NCBI GenBank assembly: GCA_016213505.1
Contig: JACRAF010000013.1
Location: 1 to 34,383 of the forward strand
Length of the DNA stretch: 34,383 nt
Direction of reading: 5' to 3'
Source: Devosia nanyangense
GTDB lineage: Bacteria; Pseudomonadota; Alphaproteobacteria; Rhizobiales; Devosiaceae
The notes below the pieces were generated by a model. It worked only from the letters and a program-made list of their open reading frames with translations, was not told the DNA's origin and did not search any database. Positions 13,723-22,815 of this stretch are shown here, one piece after another (positions within the stretch are counted from its first letter, which is position 1; every line of letters begins with the position of its first letter). The position numbers and the translations under genes are program-made.

Positions 13723-14154
13723 ATGACGCAGTCGCACAAAGGCCATGACCATGTGTGGGCCGACGACCTGACCCGCAACCAGGAGTTGGTGCTGGGTACG
13801 CTGGCGCATGCGCATGGGCCGCTCTCGGCCTACGACATCCTCGACCGGCTGCGGGATGACGGGTTGCGGGCGCCGCTGCAGATTTATCGGGCGCTCGACA
13901 AGCTGACCGAGCGCGGGCTGGCGCACCGGCTCGAATCGCTCAACGCGTTCGTCTGCTGCGCCGACGCGCATTGTCACCAGAGCGGCTGCATCGCATTCGC
14001 CATCTGCGAGCGCTGCGGCAAGGTCGAGGAATTCGCCGAGCCGGCAATCGAATCCGAACTCAAGGGCTGGAGCAAAGCTTCGGGGTTCGTGCCGTCGCGG
14101 ATGACGGTCGAACTGCGTGGCCTCTGCGCCGGGTGCGCTAGCCAGCCCGCCTGA
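13723..14154 (+). CDS. zur: Zinc uptake regulator Zur (Fur family)
   Basis: 143 residues; ATG 13723 has AGGA six bases upstream and follows znuA by eight bases. An N-terminal winged helix (about residues 15-80, with LSAYDILDRLRDD and PLQIYRALDKL) is followed by the metal-binding dimerisation domain. HRLESLNAFV, a His/Cys-rich loop (CCADAHCHQSGC), ICERCGKVEEF and the final LCAGC supply the structural Cys4 zinc site and sensor ligands typical of Zur. It represses high-affinity zinc uptake when zinc is plentiful. As last gene of the operon behind the Zur box it is probably autoregulated. Its end overlaps the convergent EAL gene by 17 bases. Confidence 0.92.
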   Translation: MTQSHKGHDHVWADDLTRNQELVLGTLAHAHGPLSAYDILDRLRDDGLRAPLQIYRALDKLTERGLAHRLESLNAFVCCADAHCHQSGCIAFAICERCGKVEEFAEPAIESELKGWSKASGFVPSRMTVELRGLCAGCASQPA

Positions 14155-15931
14155 CCTCGGTGGTCCTGGCCGGCGCGAGCACCAGCTGGGTCAGCGCCGC
14201 AATCGGCATAGGGCCGGCCAGCAGGTTCCCCTGGAACTCCCGGCAGCCGAGGCGCAACAGGCGCACGGCGTCTTGTTTGCGCTCGATGCCCGGGACGGTG
14301 ACGGCGAAATCCACCGCTCGCGCCGCGGCGATGGTGGCCTCGACGAGGGTGTGCCGCGCCGCCGTGGCATCGAGGCCGGAGACCGCGCTCGGCGCCAGCC
14401 GCAGGCGATCGGCCATACCCGGCGTAAGGTAGCCGACGCTTTGCGGACCGAGCGCGAAATTGCCCAGCGCGATGCCGACGCCGGACTGGCGCAGGCCGGC
14501 AATGGGAGGGCCGATGATTTCGGCCGCCGGCAGCAGGGTCGTGTCGAGACTGAGCTGCAGCCGCCGCGCCGGAAAGCCAGTGGCGCCGAGCGTGCCGGCG
14601 ATCTTTTCGGCGAACACCGAGCTCAGCAGCTGCGCCGGGCTGACGGCGATGGTGAGCACGAGGCCGAGCAGCGGGGCGATCTCGCCCACCGCATGGCGGA
14701 TGGCGATGAGGCCGGCCCGGTCGAGCAGCGCGGCACAAAGGGCCGGCGGCAGCGTCTCCTGCAGCACCAGGGTCTTGTCGGGCTTTTTCCAGCGCAGCAG
14801 CGCCTCGACGCCGATCATGGTTTCGGCCCGCAGATCGAAAATCGGCTGGTACTCGACCTCGAAATCGGAAGCGGTAATCCCGTCGATCGGGCTGTTGAGA
14901 ATCGGATCCTCCGCACTGGCCGGTCCGGCGACGCTGACGGTTGCGGACGCCTCGTCCGCCTTGGCCGCCGTGCCGCCGAGGGCGACCGCGACCTCGAGTG
15001 TCGCCCGTCGCAGCATCGCCCGCCGCAGCAGGCCGAGACCGATGACGAGCATGAGGCCGATGACGAAGAAGACGACCGACGCGATCAGCAGGGCGTGGGC
15101 GAAGGCGATGTCGCCCGGCCGGTCGGGCGTCCAGGCGACGGTGCCGGTCACCTTGCCGTCGGCGTCGGTCAGATCGATGGAGGAGGAATCGGGATCGACG
15201 ATCGCCGTCAGAACGGCGAGCGGGGTCTGGAAGCGCGCTGCGAAATCCTGCAGCAGCGACGGCGTGACGTGCCGCGCGATCCACAGGATGCGGCGGTTCT
15301 GCTTGGATACGGACAGGCCGGTCGAATTGGACTGATGGATGCTGATCGCGGCAAGGCCAACCGTGCCGCCCTGGTCGGCGCCGAAACGGCTCTCCACGGT
15401 CGCGTCGCCCGTGGCCGCGATGCCGCGATCGAGATCGCGCAGCATGGCGCGCGCCGCCGGGAAATGGATGCCGATATTGCCCGTGATCGCGCCGAGATTG
15501 TTCTCACCGAACAGGATCGTGCCAGCCTGGTCGGTGACCAGCACGGTGTCGTAGCTGAGGCCTCTGCGCGCGGCCGCTCCCCAGGTGGTGTCCATCCACG
15601 CCGGGTCGGATTTGACCACGGTATTGAGGTAGGCCTCGGTCCAGGTGCCCTCGCCGGCGACGGTGTCGCCGAGGCCGTTGAGGAAGGTGTCGAGCGCGGC
15701 GTGCATCGACTGGATGCCGCGGCTGTCCTCGAGCCGGTTGATCTCGCTGGCCATCATCGACAGCACGAAGATCACCAGGCTGGCGCTGGCGACATAGAGC
15801 AGGAAGGCCGGCAGGCCGATGACCAGGGCGAAGGTGCGCAGCGGCTTTTTGCCGAACGGCAACGGCGGGGCAACCGGCGTCGCCGGCTCCTCGGACTGCT
15901 GGACGGCCAGCTGTCGCGGACCCTTCGCCAA
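14138..15931 (-). CDS. Membrane CHASE4-like/degenerate EAL-domain protein
   Basis: 597 residues from TTG 15931 (GGGGAG upstream). TM1 is at ~33-60, followed by a periplasmic sensor domain (~61-272) resembling CHASE4 (WTEAYLNTVV...YDTVLVTDQAG), TM2 at ~276-302, a linker, and an EAL-type domain at ~355-590. There is no GGDEF domain. VEALLRW (375-381) keeps the EAL Glu, but most other c-di-GMP phosphodiesterase residues are changed: IAVSP replaces INVS, LSLDTT replaces the EITE site, LGNFALG replaces DDFGTG, and the Lys of the KID motif is absent. Family knowledge says such proteins are usually inactive and bind partners or c-di-GMP. Probable role is a membrane signal receptor without hydrolase activity. 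Confidence 0.85.
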   Translation of the reverse strand: MAKGPRQLAVQQSEEPATPVAPPLPFGKKPLRTFALVIGLPAFLLYVASASLVIFVLSMMASEINRLEDSRGIQSMHAALDTFLNGLGDTVAGEGTWTEAYLNTVVKSDPAWMDTTWGAAARRGLSYDTVLVTDQAGTILFGENNLGAITGNIGIHFPAARAMLRDLDRGIAATGDATVESRFGADQGGTVGLAAISIHQSNSTGLSVSKQNRRILWIARHVTPSLLQDFAARFQTPLAVLTAIVDPDSSSIDLTDADGKVTGTVAWTPDRPGDIAFAHALLIASVVFFVIGLMLVIGLGLLRRAMLRRATLEVAVALGGTAAKADEASATVSVAGPASAEDPILNSPIDGITASDFEVEYQPIFDLRAETMIGVEALLRWKKPDKTLVLQETLPPALCAALLDRAGLIAIRHAVGEIAPLLGLVLTIAVSPAQLLSSVFAEKIAGTLGATGFPARRLQLSLDTTLLPAAEIIGPPIAGLRQSGVGIALGNFALGPQSVGYLTPGMADRLRLAPSAVSGLDATAARHTLVEATIAAARAVDFAVTVPGIERKQDAVRLLRLGCREFQGNLLAGPMPIAALTQLVLAPARTTEVRRAG

Positions 15932-16020
15932 TACCTACTCCCCTCGATCGAGCAGGTAAAACATAGGGGACCGAACTTAATATCCGACTAAGCATGTTTC
16001 AAAAAGCCGCGAGGGCCCAG

Positions 16021-16853
<833 letters not shown>

Positions 16854-16857
<4 letters not shown>

Positions 16858-17690
16858 ATGGCGGGCTCCGCGCTGAAATCGCCGATCGTGGGCAAACGGT
16901 CGCCGGTGGCGTTGTCGGGCAGCGCCGAGAGCAGCGCGCGGGTGTAGGGCGAGGTCGGCGCCTCGAAGAGCGTCAGCACATCGGACTCCTCCATCTTGTG
17001 CCCGCGATACTGGACGATCACCCGGTCGGCGGTTTCGGCGACGACACCGATATTGTGGGTGATCATGATCAGCGCCATGCCGTGCTGGGCCTGGAGCCCG
17101 ACCAGGAGATCGAGGATCTGCTTCTGGATGGTGACGTCGAGCGCCGTGGTCGGCTCGTCGGCGATCAGCAGTTTCGGCTTGCAGGCGATCGCCATGGCGA
17201 TCATCACGCGCTGGCATTGGCCGCCCGACATCTGGTGCGGGAAAGCGTGCAACCGCTGCTCGGCGTCGGAGATGCCGACCTGGTGCAGGAGCTCGATGGC
17301 GCGGGCGCGCCGCTGCTTGCGGTCCATGCCGAGGTGGAAGCGCAGCACCTCCTCGATCTGAAAGCCGATGGTGAAGCAGGGATTGAGCGACGCCACCGGC
17401 TCCTGGAAGATCATGGCGATGTCGCGGCCGATGATATGGCGCTTCTCGTGCGGCGGCATGTGCAGCAGATCCTTGCCGTCGAACTCGAGCTTGTCGGCAG
17501 TGACCGTGGCGCTGGGCGGCAGGAGGCCCATCACCGCCAGCATCTCGACCGATTTGCCCGAGCCGGATTCGCCCACGATGGCGAGGACTTCGCGGGCATC
17601 GACGCTGAGATCGATCCCCTCCACGGCCTTGAACAGGCCGATCGAGGTATCGAAGGAGACGGTGAGATTGCGGATGTCGAGGAGCGGCAT
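16854..17690 (-). CDS. dppD: Dipeptide-type ABC transporter ATP-binding protein DppD
   Basis: 278 residues. Walker A GESGSGKS is at 40-47, [15 protein letters not shown] from 154 and Walker B LLIADEP at 174-180; [15 protein letters not shown] holds the H-loop. The family's C-terminal oligo_HPY region begins at [12 protein letters not shown] but stops after about 25 more residues, lacking the usual Cys-rich end seen in E. coli DppD (327 residues). The same shortness in DppF suggests a clade feature rather than truncation. Four bases separate it from dppC upstream, and it overlaps dppF downstream. Confidence 0.9.
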
Positions 17691-17694
17691 GCCG

Positions 17695-18606
17695 TCAGCT
17701 CCGCTTCAGTTTCGGATCGAGCGCATCGCGCAGGCCGTCGCCGATGAGGTTGATGGCGAGCACGGTGACGAGGATGCAGAGGCCGGGGAAGGTCACCACC
17801 CAGGGCGCGCGCAGGATGAATTCGCGGGCGTTGGCCAGCATGGTGCCCCATTCGGGCGTCGGCGGCTGTGCGCCGAGGCCGAGAAAACCCAGCGCGGCAG
17901 CCTCCAGAATGGCGTTCGAGAAGCTGAGCGTGCCCTGAACGATCAGCGGCGCGAGACAATTGGGCAGGATGGTCAGCAGCATCAAGCGGAAATGGCCGGC
18001 GCCGGCGAGCTTGGCGGAGGTGACGTATTCACGGTTCTTTTCGGCCATCACCGCGGCGCGGACGAGGCGGGCGAAATGCGGCTGCAACACCAGCGCGATG
18101 GCCAGCATGGCGTTGACCAGTCCCGGCCCGAGAATGGTCACCAGCACCAGCGCCAGGAGCAGCGAGGGAAACGCGAGGATCAGGTCCATCACGCGCATGA
18201 TGACGACGTCGACCCAGCCGCGGAAATACCCGGCGAGGAGCCCCAGCGTGATGCCGCCGACGAGCGAAAGCGTGACGACCACGGCGCCGATGAGCAGCGA
18301 GAAACGGGCGCCGTGCATGAGCCTCGACAGCATGTCGCGGCCGACCGGGTCGGTGCCGAGCAGGAATTCGGGGCGGCCGCCCGGCGACCATGCCGGCGGC
18401 AAGAGGAAGGCGTCCTTGTATTGCTCGATCGGCGAGTGCGTGGTGAGCAGCGGTGCAAACGCCGCGATCAGAACCAGCAGCACGAAGACGACGAGGCCGA
18501 TGACGGCGCCGCGGCTCTGCGAAAAATAGTGCCAGAATTCCACGAGGCCGGCGAAGCGGGAGGTCCGGCTGGCGCTGATCGGGGCGATCTCGGTGGTTTG
18601 GGTCAT
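17695..18606 (-). CDS. dppC: Dipeptide-type ABC transporter permease DppC
   Basis: 303 residues from ATG 18606; a longer frame upstream would overlap dppB. Six hydrophobic helices: an N-terminal one (~residues 35-55), then the transport domain from about residue 90. The pattern LLGTDPVGRDMLSRLMHGARFSL marks the DppC/OppC N-terminal region, and EYVTSAKLAGAGHFRLMLLTILPN is the EAA loop that contacts the ATPases. One base separates it from the stop of dppB. Confidence 0.93.
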   Translation of the reverse strand: MTQTTEIAPISASRTSRFAGLVEFWHYFSQSRGAVIGLVVFVLLVLIAAFAPLLTTHSPIEQYKDAFLLPPAWSPGGRPEFLLGTDPVGRDMLSRLMHGARFSLLIGAVVVTLSLVGGITLGLLAGYFRGWVDVVIMRVMDLILAFPSLLLALVLVTILGPGLVNAMLAIALVLQPHFARLVRAAVMAEKNREYVTSAKLAGAGHFRLMLLTILPNCLAPLIVQGTLSFSNAILEAAALGFLGLGAQPPTPEWGTMLANAREFILRAPWVVTFPGLCILVTVLAINLIGDGLRDALDPKLKRS

Positions 18607-18607
18607 C

Positions 18608-19615
18608 TCACTGCGCCCTGATGCGCGGGTTGATGACGGCATAGAGCAGATCGACGAGCAGGTTCACCGCCATGACGATCAGCGCGATGAGCAAGAGGCC
18701 CGACTGCACCACAACATAGTCGCGCTTGAAGATCGAATCGACCATCCATTTGCCGATCCCCGGCCAGGCGAAGATGGTCTCGGTCAGGATGGCGCCGGCG
18801 AGCAGCACGCCGACCTGCAACCCGATGGTGGTGACCACCGGGATCAGCGCGTTGCGCAGGGCATGCAGGCCGACGACGCGGCGGGCCTTGAGGCCCTTGG
18901 CGCGGGCGGTGCGGACATAGTCCTCGCCCATCACCTCGAGCATGGCCGAGCGGGTCTGGCGCGCCAGCACGGCGAGCGGGATGGTGCCGAGCACGATGGT
19001 GGGCAGGACGAGGTGCGAGAACGCCGACTGGAAGGCGCCCTTCTGGCCCGAGAGCAGGCTGTCGATCAGCATCAGACCGGTCACCGGCTTGAAGAAGAAC
19101 TGCACGTCGATGCGGCCCGAAACGGGAGTCCAGTGCAGCATGCCCGAAAACAGGATGATCAGCAGCAGGCCCCACCAGAAGATCGGCATCGAATAACCGA
19201 CGAGCGCGGTGCCCATCAGCATCTGGTCGGGCCAGGTGCCGCGCTTGACCGCGGCGAAGATGCCGACCGGGATGCCGACGACCACGGCGAACAGCATGGC
19301 GAACAGGGACAGCTCGATGGTCGCTGGAAACAGCGTCAGGAACTCGCCGATCACCGGGCGATGGGTGGCAATCGAGATGCCGAAATCACCGTGCAGCACG
19401 TTCCAGACATAGCGGAAATATTGTTCCCAGATGGGCCGGTCGAAGCCGAACTGGACCTTGAGCACTTCGTAGCGCTCGGCGCTCACACCATGCTCGCCGG
19501 CGAGAGCCAGGATCGGGTCGCCGGGCAGCAGCCTGACGAAGCCGAAGGCGCAGATGGTGATGCCGACCAGGGTCGGGACGATCAGCACCAGCTTGTTGAG
19601 GATGTATCGAAACAT
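18608..19615 (-). CDS. dppB: Dipeptide-type ABC transporter permease DppB
   Basis: 335 residues from ATG 19615; a TTG 15 bases upstream is possible. N-terminal helix MFRYILNKLVLIVPTLVGI is typical of DppB/OppB, followed by FVRLLPGDP, the large first periplasmic loop, and five more helices. The EAA loop reads DYVRTARAKGLKARRVVGLH. It forms the membrane pore with DppC. A perfect stem-loop lies in the short gap between dppA and this gene. Confidence 0.93.
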   Translation of the reverse strand: MFRYILNKLVLIVPTLVGITICAFGFVRLLPGDPILALAGEHGVSAERYEVLKVQFGFDRPIWEQYFRYVWNVLHGDFGISIATHRPVIGEFLTLFPATIELSLFAMLFAVVVGIPVGIFAAVKRGTWPDQMLMGTALVGYSMPIFWWGLLLIILFSGMLHWTPVSGRIDVQFFFKPVTGLMLIDSLLSGQKGAFQSAFSHLVLPTIVLGTIPLAVLARQTRSAMLEVMGEDYVRTARAKGLKARRVVGLHALRNALIPVVTTIGLQVGVLLAGAILTETIFAWPGIGKWMVDSIFKRDYVVVQSGLLLIALIVMAVNLLVDLLYAVINPRIRAQ

Positions 19616-19632
19616 GGGCCCCGGAATCAAAT

Positions 19633-19664
19633 GGGACGGCGCGAGGGTGTCCTCGCGCCGTCCC
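19633..19664 (-). other. Perfect 14-bp stem-loop between dppA and dppB
   Basis: Arms GGGACGGCGCGAGG and CCTCGCGCCGTCCC enclose a four-base loop. On the minus-strand transcript the hairpin begins 8 bases after the dppA stop and is not followed by a U-run. Such intercistronic hairpins after binding-protein genes usually block 3' exonucleases or partly terminate, so that dppA mRNA is more abundant than permease mRNA. Confidence 0.8.
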
Positions 19665-19672
19665 GAAGTGAA

Positions 19673-21265
19673 TTATTCGGTCTTGTCGACGCCGTCGAAG
19701 CGATGGATGCCCAGCGGGTCCATCTGATAGCCGACGACCTTCTTGCTGGTCACCGCGTAGACTTGCGAGTGAGCGAGCAGGAAGGCCGGCGCTTCCGCGG
19801 CGAAGACGACCTGGGCGTCTTCGTAGAGCTTGGTCCGTTCGGCCATGTCCGAGGTGGTCTTGGCCTTCTGGATATCGTTCTCGAAGCTCTCGTTGCACCA
19901 GCTCGAGTAGTTCGACACACCGATCGCCGAGCAGGAGAACAGGGTGGCGAAGAAGTTGTCCGGATCACCATTGTCGCCGGTCCAGCCGATCTGGAAGGCA
20001 CCCGGGCGGTCCTTCTTCTTGCCGTCCTCGCGATACTTGGTCCACTCTTCGGTGGTGATCGTCGCGGTGACGCCGACCTTGGACCAGTCCGCCTGGATCA
20101 GTTCGGCGGCGCGGGCGAAGTTCGGGTTGTAGGGACGCACGCGATCGGACGCCCACAGCTCGATCGAGGTCACGCCGTTGTCGGCGAGGATCTTCTTGGC
20201 GGCTTCCGGATCATAGGCGTCGAAATTCACGGCGCTGTTCCACGACCACATGGTGGGCGGGATCAGGTTCTGCGCGGGCTCGGCGCCGGCTTCCTGGAAC
20301 AACGCCTTGATCAGGGCGTCGCGATCGATGGCCATGTTGAGGGCATGGCGGACTTCGGCCTTGTCGAACGGCGCCTGGGTGGTGTTGTAGCTCATATAGC
20401 CGATGTTGAGACCGGCCTGCTGCAGCACGACGAGATCGGCGTTCGCCTTGAGCGCCGGCACGTCGGCCGGGTTCGGATAGGGCATCACGTCGCATTCGCC
20501 GGCGATCACCTTCTGCATGCGCGTGGTGGCGTCGGGGGTGATCGAGAAGATCAGACTGTCGATCTTTTCCTTGCCCCGGTAGAAATCCGGGAAGGCGGCA
20601 TAGCGGATGGTGGAGTCGAGCTGGTAGTCGAGGAACTGGAACGGGCCGGTGCCGATGGGCTTGCTGGCGAGATCGGCGAGATTGCCGGAGGCGGCCAGCT
20701 GGTCGGCGTACTCCTTGGACATGATCGAGGCGAAGTCCATGCCCAGATTGGCCAGCATCGGCGCGTTGGGCTCGGTCAGCGTCAGCTTGACGGTGAGGTC
20801 GTCGACCTTCTCCCAGGACTTGGTGTATTTCGGCATGTCCATGCCGACATAGTAGTCGTAGCTGAGGTTCGGCAGATAGGTGAACCACGGCGACTTGTCG
20901 TCCTGCTGGCGCATGAACGAGAAGATCACGTCGTCGGCGTTGAGGTCGCGCGTCGGCTTGAAGTAATCGGTGCTCTGGAACTTCACGCCCGCACGCAGGT
21001 GGAAGGTGTAGGTCAGGCCGTCGGCCGAAATGTCCCAGCTCTCGGCGAGGCCGGGCTCGACCTCGGTGCCGCCATGCTTGAACTCGACGAGGCGCGAGTA
21101 AATGGTGCGCGAGGATGCGTCGAAATCGTTGCCGCCGGTGGTGGTGCCGGGGTCGAAATTGGCCGGCGACGCTTCCGAGCAATATACCAGCGTCTTGGCG
21201 TAGGCACTGCCGCCCAGCATGGCGGCGAGCGCCGCTGCGGTCAGCAGGGTTTTCATCAAGTTCAT
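19673..21265 (-). CDS. dppA: Dipeptide-binding periplasmic protein DppA (SBP family 5)
   Basis: 530 residues from ATG 21265 (GGGAGA upstream). Signal peptide is about 23 residues (MNLMKTLLTAAALAAMLGGS, ending AYA-KT). Conserved family-5 features include EASPANFDPGTTTGGNDFDA, LAESWDISADGLTYTFHLR, KPIGTGPFQF and PDATTRMQKVIAGECDVMPY. The last is characteristic of DppA rather than OppA. It binds dipeptides, and possibly haem or aminolevulinate in some relatives, in the periplasm and delivers them to DppBC. First gene of the operon; the divergent promoter region is shared with the VOC gene. Confidence 0.92.
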   Translation of the reverse strand: MNLMKTLLTAAALAAMLGGSAYAKTLVYCSEASPANFDPGTTTGGNDFDASSRTIYSRLVEFKHGGTEVEPGLAESWDISADGLTYTFHLRAGVKFQSTDYFKPTRDLNADDVIFSFMRQQDDKSPWFTYLPNLSYDYYVGMDMPKYTKSWEKVDDLTVKLTLTEPNAPMLANLGMDFASIMSKEYADQLAASGNLADLASKPIGTGPFQFLDYQLDSTIRYAAFPDFYRGKEKIDSLIFSITPDATTRMQKVIAGECDVMPYPNPADVPALKANADLVVLQQAGLNIGYMSYNTTQAPFDKAEVRHALNMAIDRDALIKALFQEAGAEPAQNLIPPTMWSWNSAVNFDAYDPEAAKKILADNGVTSIELWASDRVRPYNPNFARAAELIQADWSKVGVTATITTEEWTKYREDGKKKDRPGAFQIGWTGDNGDPDNFFATLFSCSAIGVSNYSSWCNESFENDIQKAKTTSDMAERTKLYEDAQVVFAAEAPAFLLAHSQVYAVTSKKVVGYQMDPLGIHRFDGVDKTE

Positions 21266-21487
21266 GATGGATGTCTCCCGAAGATTATTGCGCTCCGGAC
21301 GTTTTTCGTCCCGAGCCTGGGGCGCAACAAAGCGTTTTTCCGGCGGGCACGCAACGGGAATATTCATCTACAGCCTTGCAGTTGAACGCGGATTTCCGCG
21401 CGCGGGGGTGGTCGCGGGGGGCACTGGACAGGCTAAGCGATTGTGGTGTTTGACCAAATGGTCAATCTGCCGACGTAAGGAGGAGCG
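21266..21487. promoter_or_regulatory. Divergent control region between dppA and the VOC gene
   Basis: This 222-base gap carries the dppA leader. Its DNA can form a stem TTGCGC/GCGCAA (21288-21327) with an inner GGACG-TTTTT-CGTCC hairpin. It also carries the promoter side of the VOC gene. The palindrome TTGACCAAATGGTCAA at 21450-21465 is a good operator candidate. I cannot assign a regulator, and no clear -35/-10 pairs are visible. Confidence 0.5.
21450..21465. promoter_or_regulatory. Candidate operator palindrome upstream of VOC/AKR genes
   Basis: TTGACC-AAAT-GGTCAA is a perfect 6+4+6 inverted repeat 22 bases before the VOC start. Its form suits a dimeric helix-turn-helix repressor of the TetR or GntR type. 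No such regulator gene lies nearby in the window. Confidence 0.5.
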
Positions 21488-21889
21488 ATGGCTGTCCGGG
21501 TGGCAATGACGACGCTGGTGGTCGACGATTACGACCGCGGCATCGCTTTCTACCGCGACGCGCTGGGCCTGGCGCTGATCGCCGACACCGATCTGGGCGG
21601 CGGCAAGCGCTGGGTCGTGCTGGGTGCTGCCGCCGGGGCCCGACTGCTCCTCGCCAAAGCCGACGGCGAGCGGCAACGGGCGGCGATCGGCAACCAGACC
21701 GGCGGCCGCGTCGGCTTTTTCCTCGAGACCGACGACTTTGCGCGCGATCACGCCGACTTCATCACAAGGGGGGTGACGTTCCGGGAGGCACCGCGTTACG
21801 AAGCCTATGGCACGGTCGCCGTGTTCGAAGACCCGTTCGGCAATGGCTGGGACCTGATCGAACCCAAAACCCTCGGAGACATGACATGA
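21488..21889 (+). CDS. VOC (glyoxalase/bleomycin resistance) family protein
   Basis: 133 residues; a strong AAGGAGG precedes the ATG. One vicinal-oxygen-chelate module pair is seen: VDDYDRGIAFYRDALGL at the N-terminal half and VAVFEDPFGNGWDLIEP at the C-terminal half. The terminal Glu (in LIEP) is a possible metal ligand, whereas the usual N-terminal His ligand is not evident (TTLVVDD at that place), so metal-dependent catalysis is uncertain. Its stop overlaps the AKR start (ATGA), pointing to a two-gene operon, perhaps for reactive aldehyde or small-metabolite handling. Confidence 0.85.
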   Translation: MAVRVAMTTLVVDDYDRGIAFYRDALGLALIADTDLGGGKRWVVLGAAAGARLLLAKADGERQRAAIGNQTGGRVGFFLETDDFARDHADFITRGVTFREAPRYEAYGTVAVFEDPFGNGWDLIEPKTLGDMT

Positions 21890-22815
21890 CCAAGCGCCGC
21901 CTCGGCCGCTCGGAGCTGTACATCGAGCCCTTGGTGCTCGGCGGCAACGTCCTCGGCTGGACCGCCGACGAGCCGACCTCGTTCGCCGTGCTCGACGCCT
22001 ACCTCGGCGCGGGGTTCACCGCGATCGACACCGCCGACAGCTACGGCAAGGGCAAGTCCGAGACCATCCTGGGCAATTGGATGAAGGCGCGCGGCAACCG
22101 CGACAGCGTGCTGGTGTTCACCAAGATCGGCTCCGACATGGGCCAGGGTCACCGCGACCTTTCGGCCAAATGGATCGAAGAGGAGGTGGAACATTCGCTG
22201 AGGCGGCTGCAGACCGACCGGATCGACCTCTACCAGAGCCACTGGCCGGACCCCGACACGCCGCAGGAGGAAACGCTCGGGGCGTTCGACAAGCTGGTCA
22301 GTGCCGGCAAGGTGCGGTTCATCGGCAGCTCCAACCAGGACGCAACGCTCCTCGGCGAGGCGCTGGAGATTTCGAAGCGCGAGGGTCTGGCGCGCTACGA
22401 GACGATCCAGAACGAATTCAACCTCTACGACCGCAGCGGCTTCGAGGGGCAGGTGCAGGACATCTGCGTCAAGGAGCAGGTCTCGGGTATCGGCTATTTC
22501 AGCCTTGCGCGCGGCTTCCTGTCCGGCAAGTACCGGACGGCCGAGGACGCGGGGATCAGCGCCCGCGGCGCCAACGTCGTCGCCAAGTACATCAACGACA
22601 AAGGCCGGCGCATCCTCGCGGCGCTCGATGCAGTGGCGGCCCGCAGCGGCGCCAAGCCCGCCGAGATCGCGCTGGCCTGGATCATCGCGCAGCCCGGCGT
22701 CGGCGCCCCGATCGCGTCGGCGACCTCGGTCGAGCAGGTCGCGAGCCTGATCCGGGGAGCGCGGCTGACGCTCAGCGCGGCGGACCTCAAGGAACTGACC
22801 GACGCCGGGCGCTAG
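21886..22815 (+). CDS. Aldo/keto reductase
   Basis: 309 residues. NAD(P)H-dependent (beta/alpha)8 reductase. The catalytic tetrad can be placed: Asp and Tyr in DTADSYGKGKSE (about residues 46-57), Lys in VFTKIGSDMG (~82) and His in YQSHWPDPDT (~115). The C-terminal cofactor segment ASATSVEQVASLI fits the family. The substrate is not predictable; the closest general group is the YajO/Tas-like bacterial AKRs. Coupled to the VOC gene. Its TAG stop lies in a CTAG that also encodes the stop of the convergent VIT gene. Confidence 0.9.
   Translation: MTKRRLGRSELYIEPLVLGGNVLGWTADEPTSFAVLDAYLGAGFTAIDTADSYGKGKSETILGNWMKARGNRDSVLVFTKIGSDMGQGHRDLSAKWIEEEVEHSLRRLQTDRIDLYQSHWPDPDTPQEETLGAFDKLVSAGKVRFIGSSNQDATLLGEALEISKREGLARYETIQNEFNLYDRSGFEGQVQDICVKEQVSGIGYFSLARGFLSGKYRTAEDAGISARGANVVAKYINDKGRRILAALDAVAARSGAKPAEIALAWIIAQPGVGAPIASATSVEQVASLIRGARLTLSAADLKELTDAGR

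Noticed and set aside
14117..15991. A 624-codon plus-strand frame opposite the EAL gene
   Set aside because: Composition is typical of a shadow frame and the minus strand encodes recognisable CHASE4-like and EAL regions.
18593..21385. A 930-codon open frame on the plus strand opposite the dpp genes
   Set aside because: Its translation is Asp/Gly/His/Arg-rich with no domain, and it lies exactly antisense to dppA and dppB, which have clear family matches. Long antisense frames are expected in GC-rich DNA.
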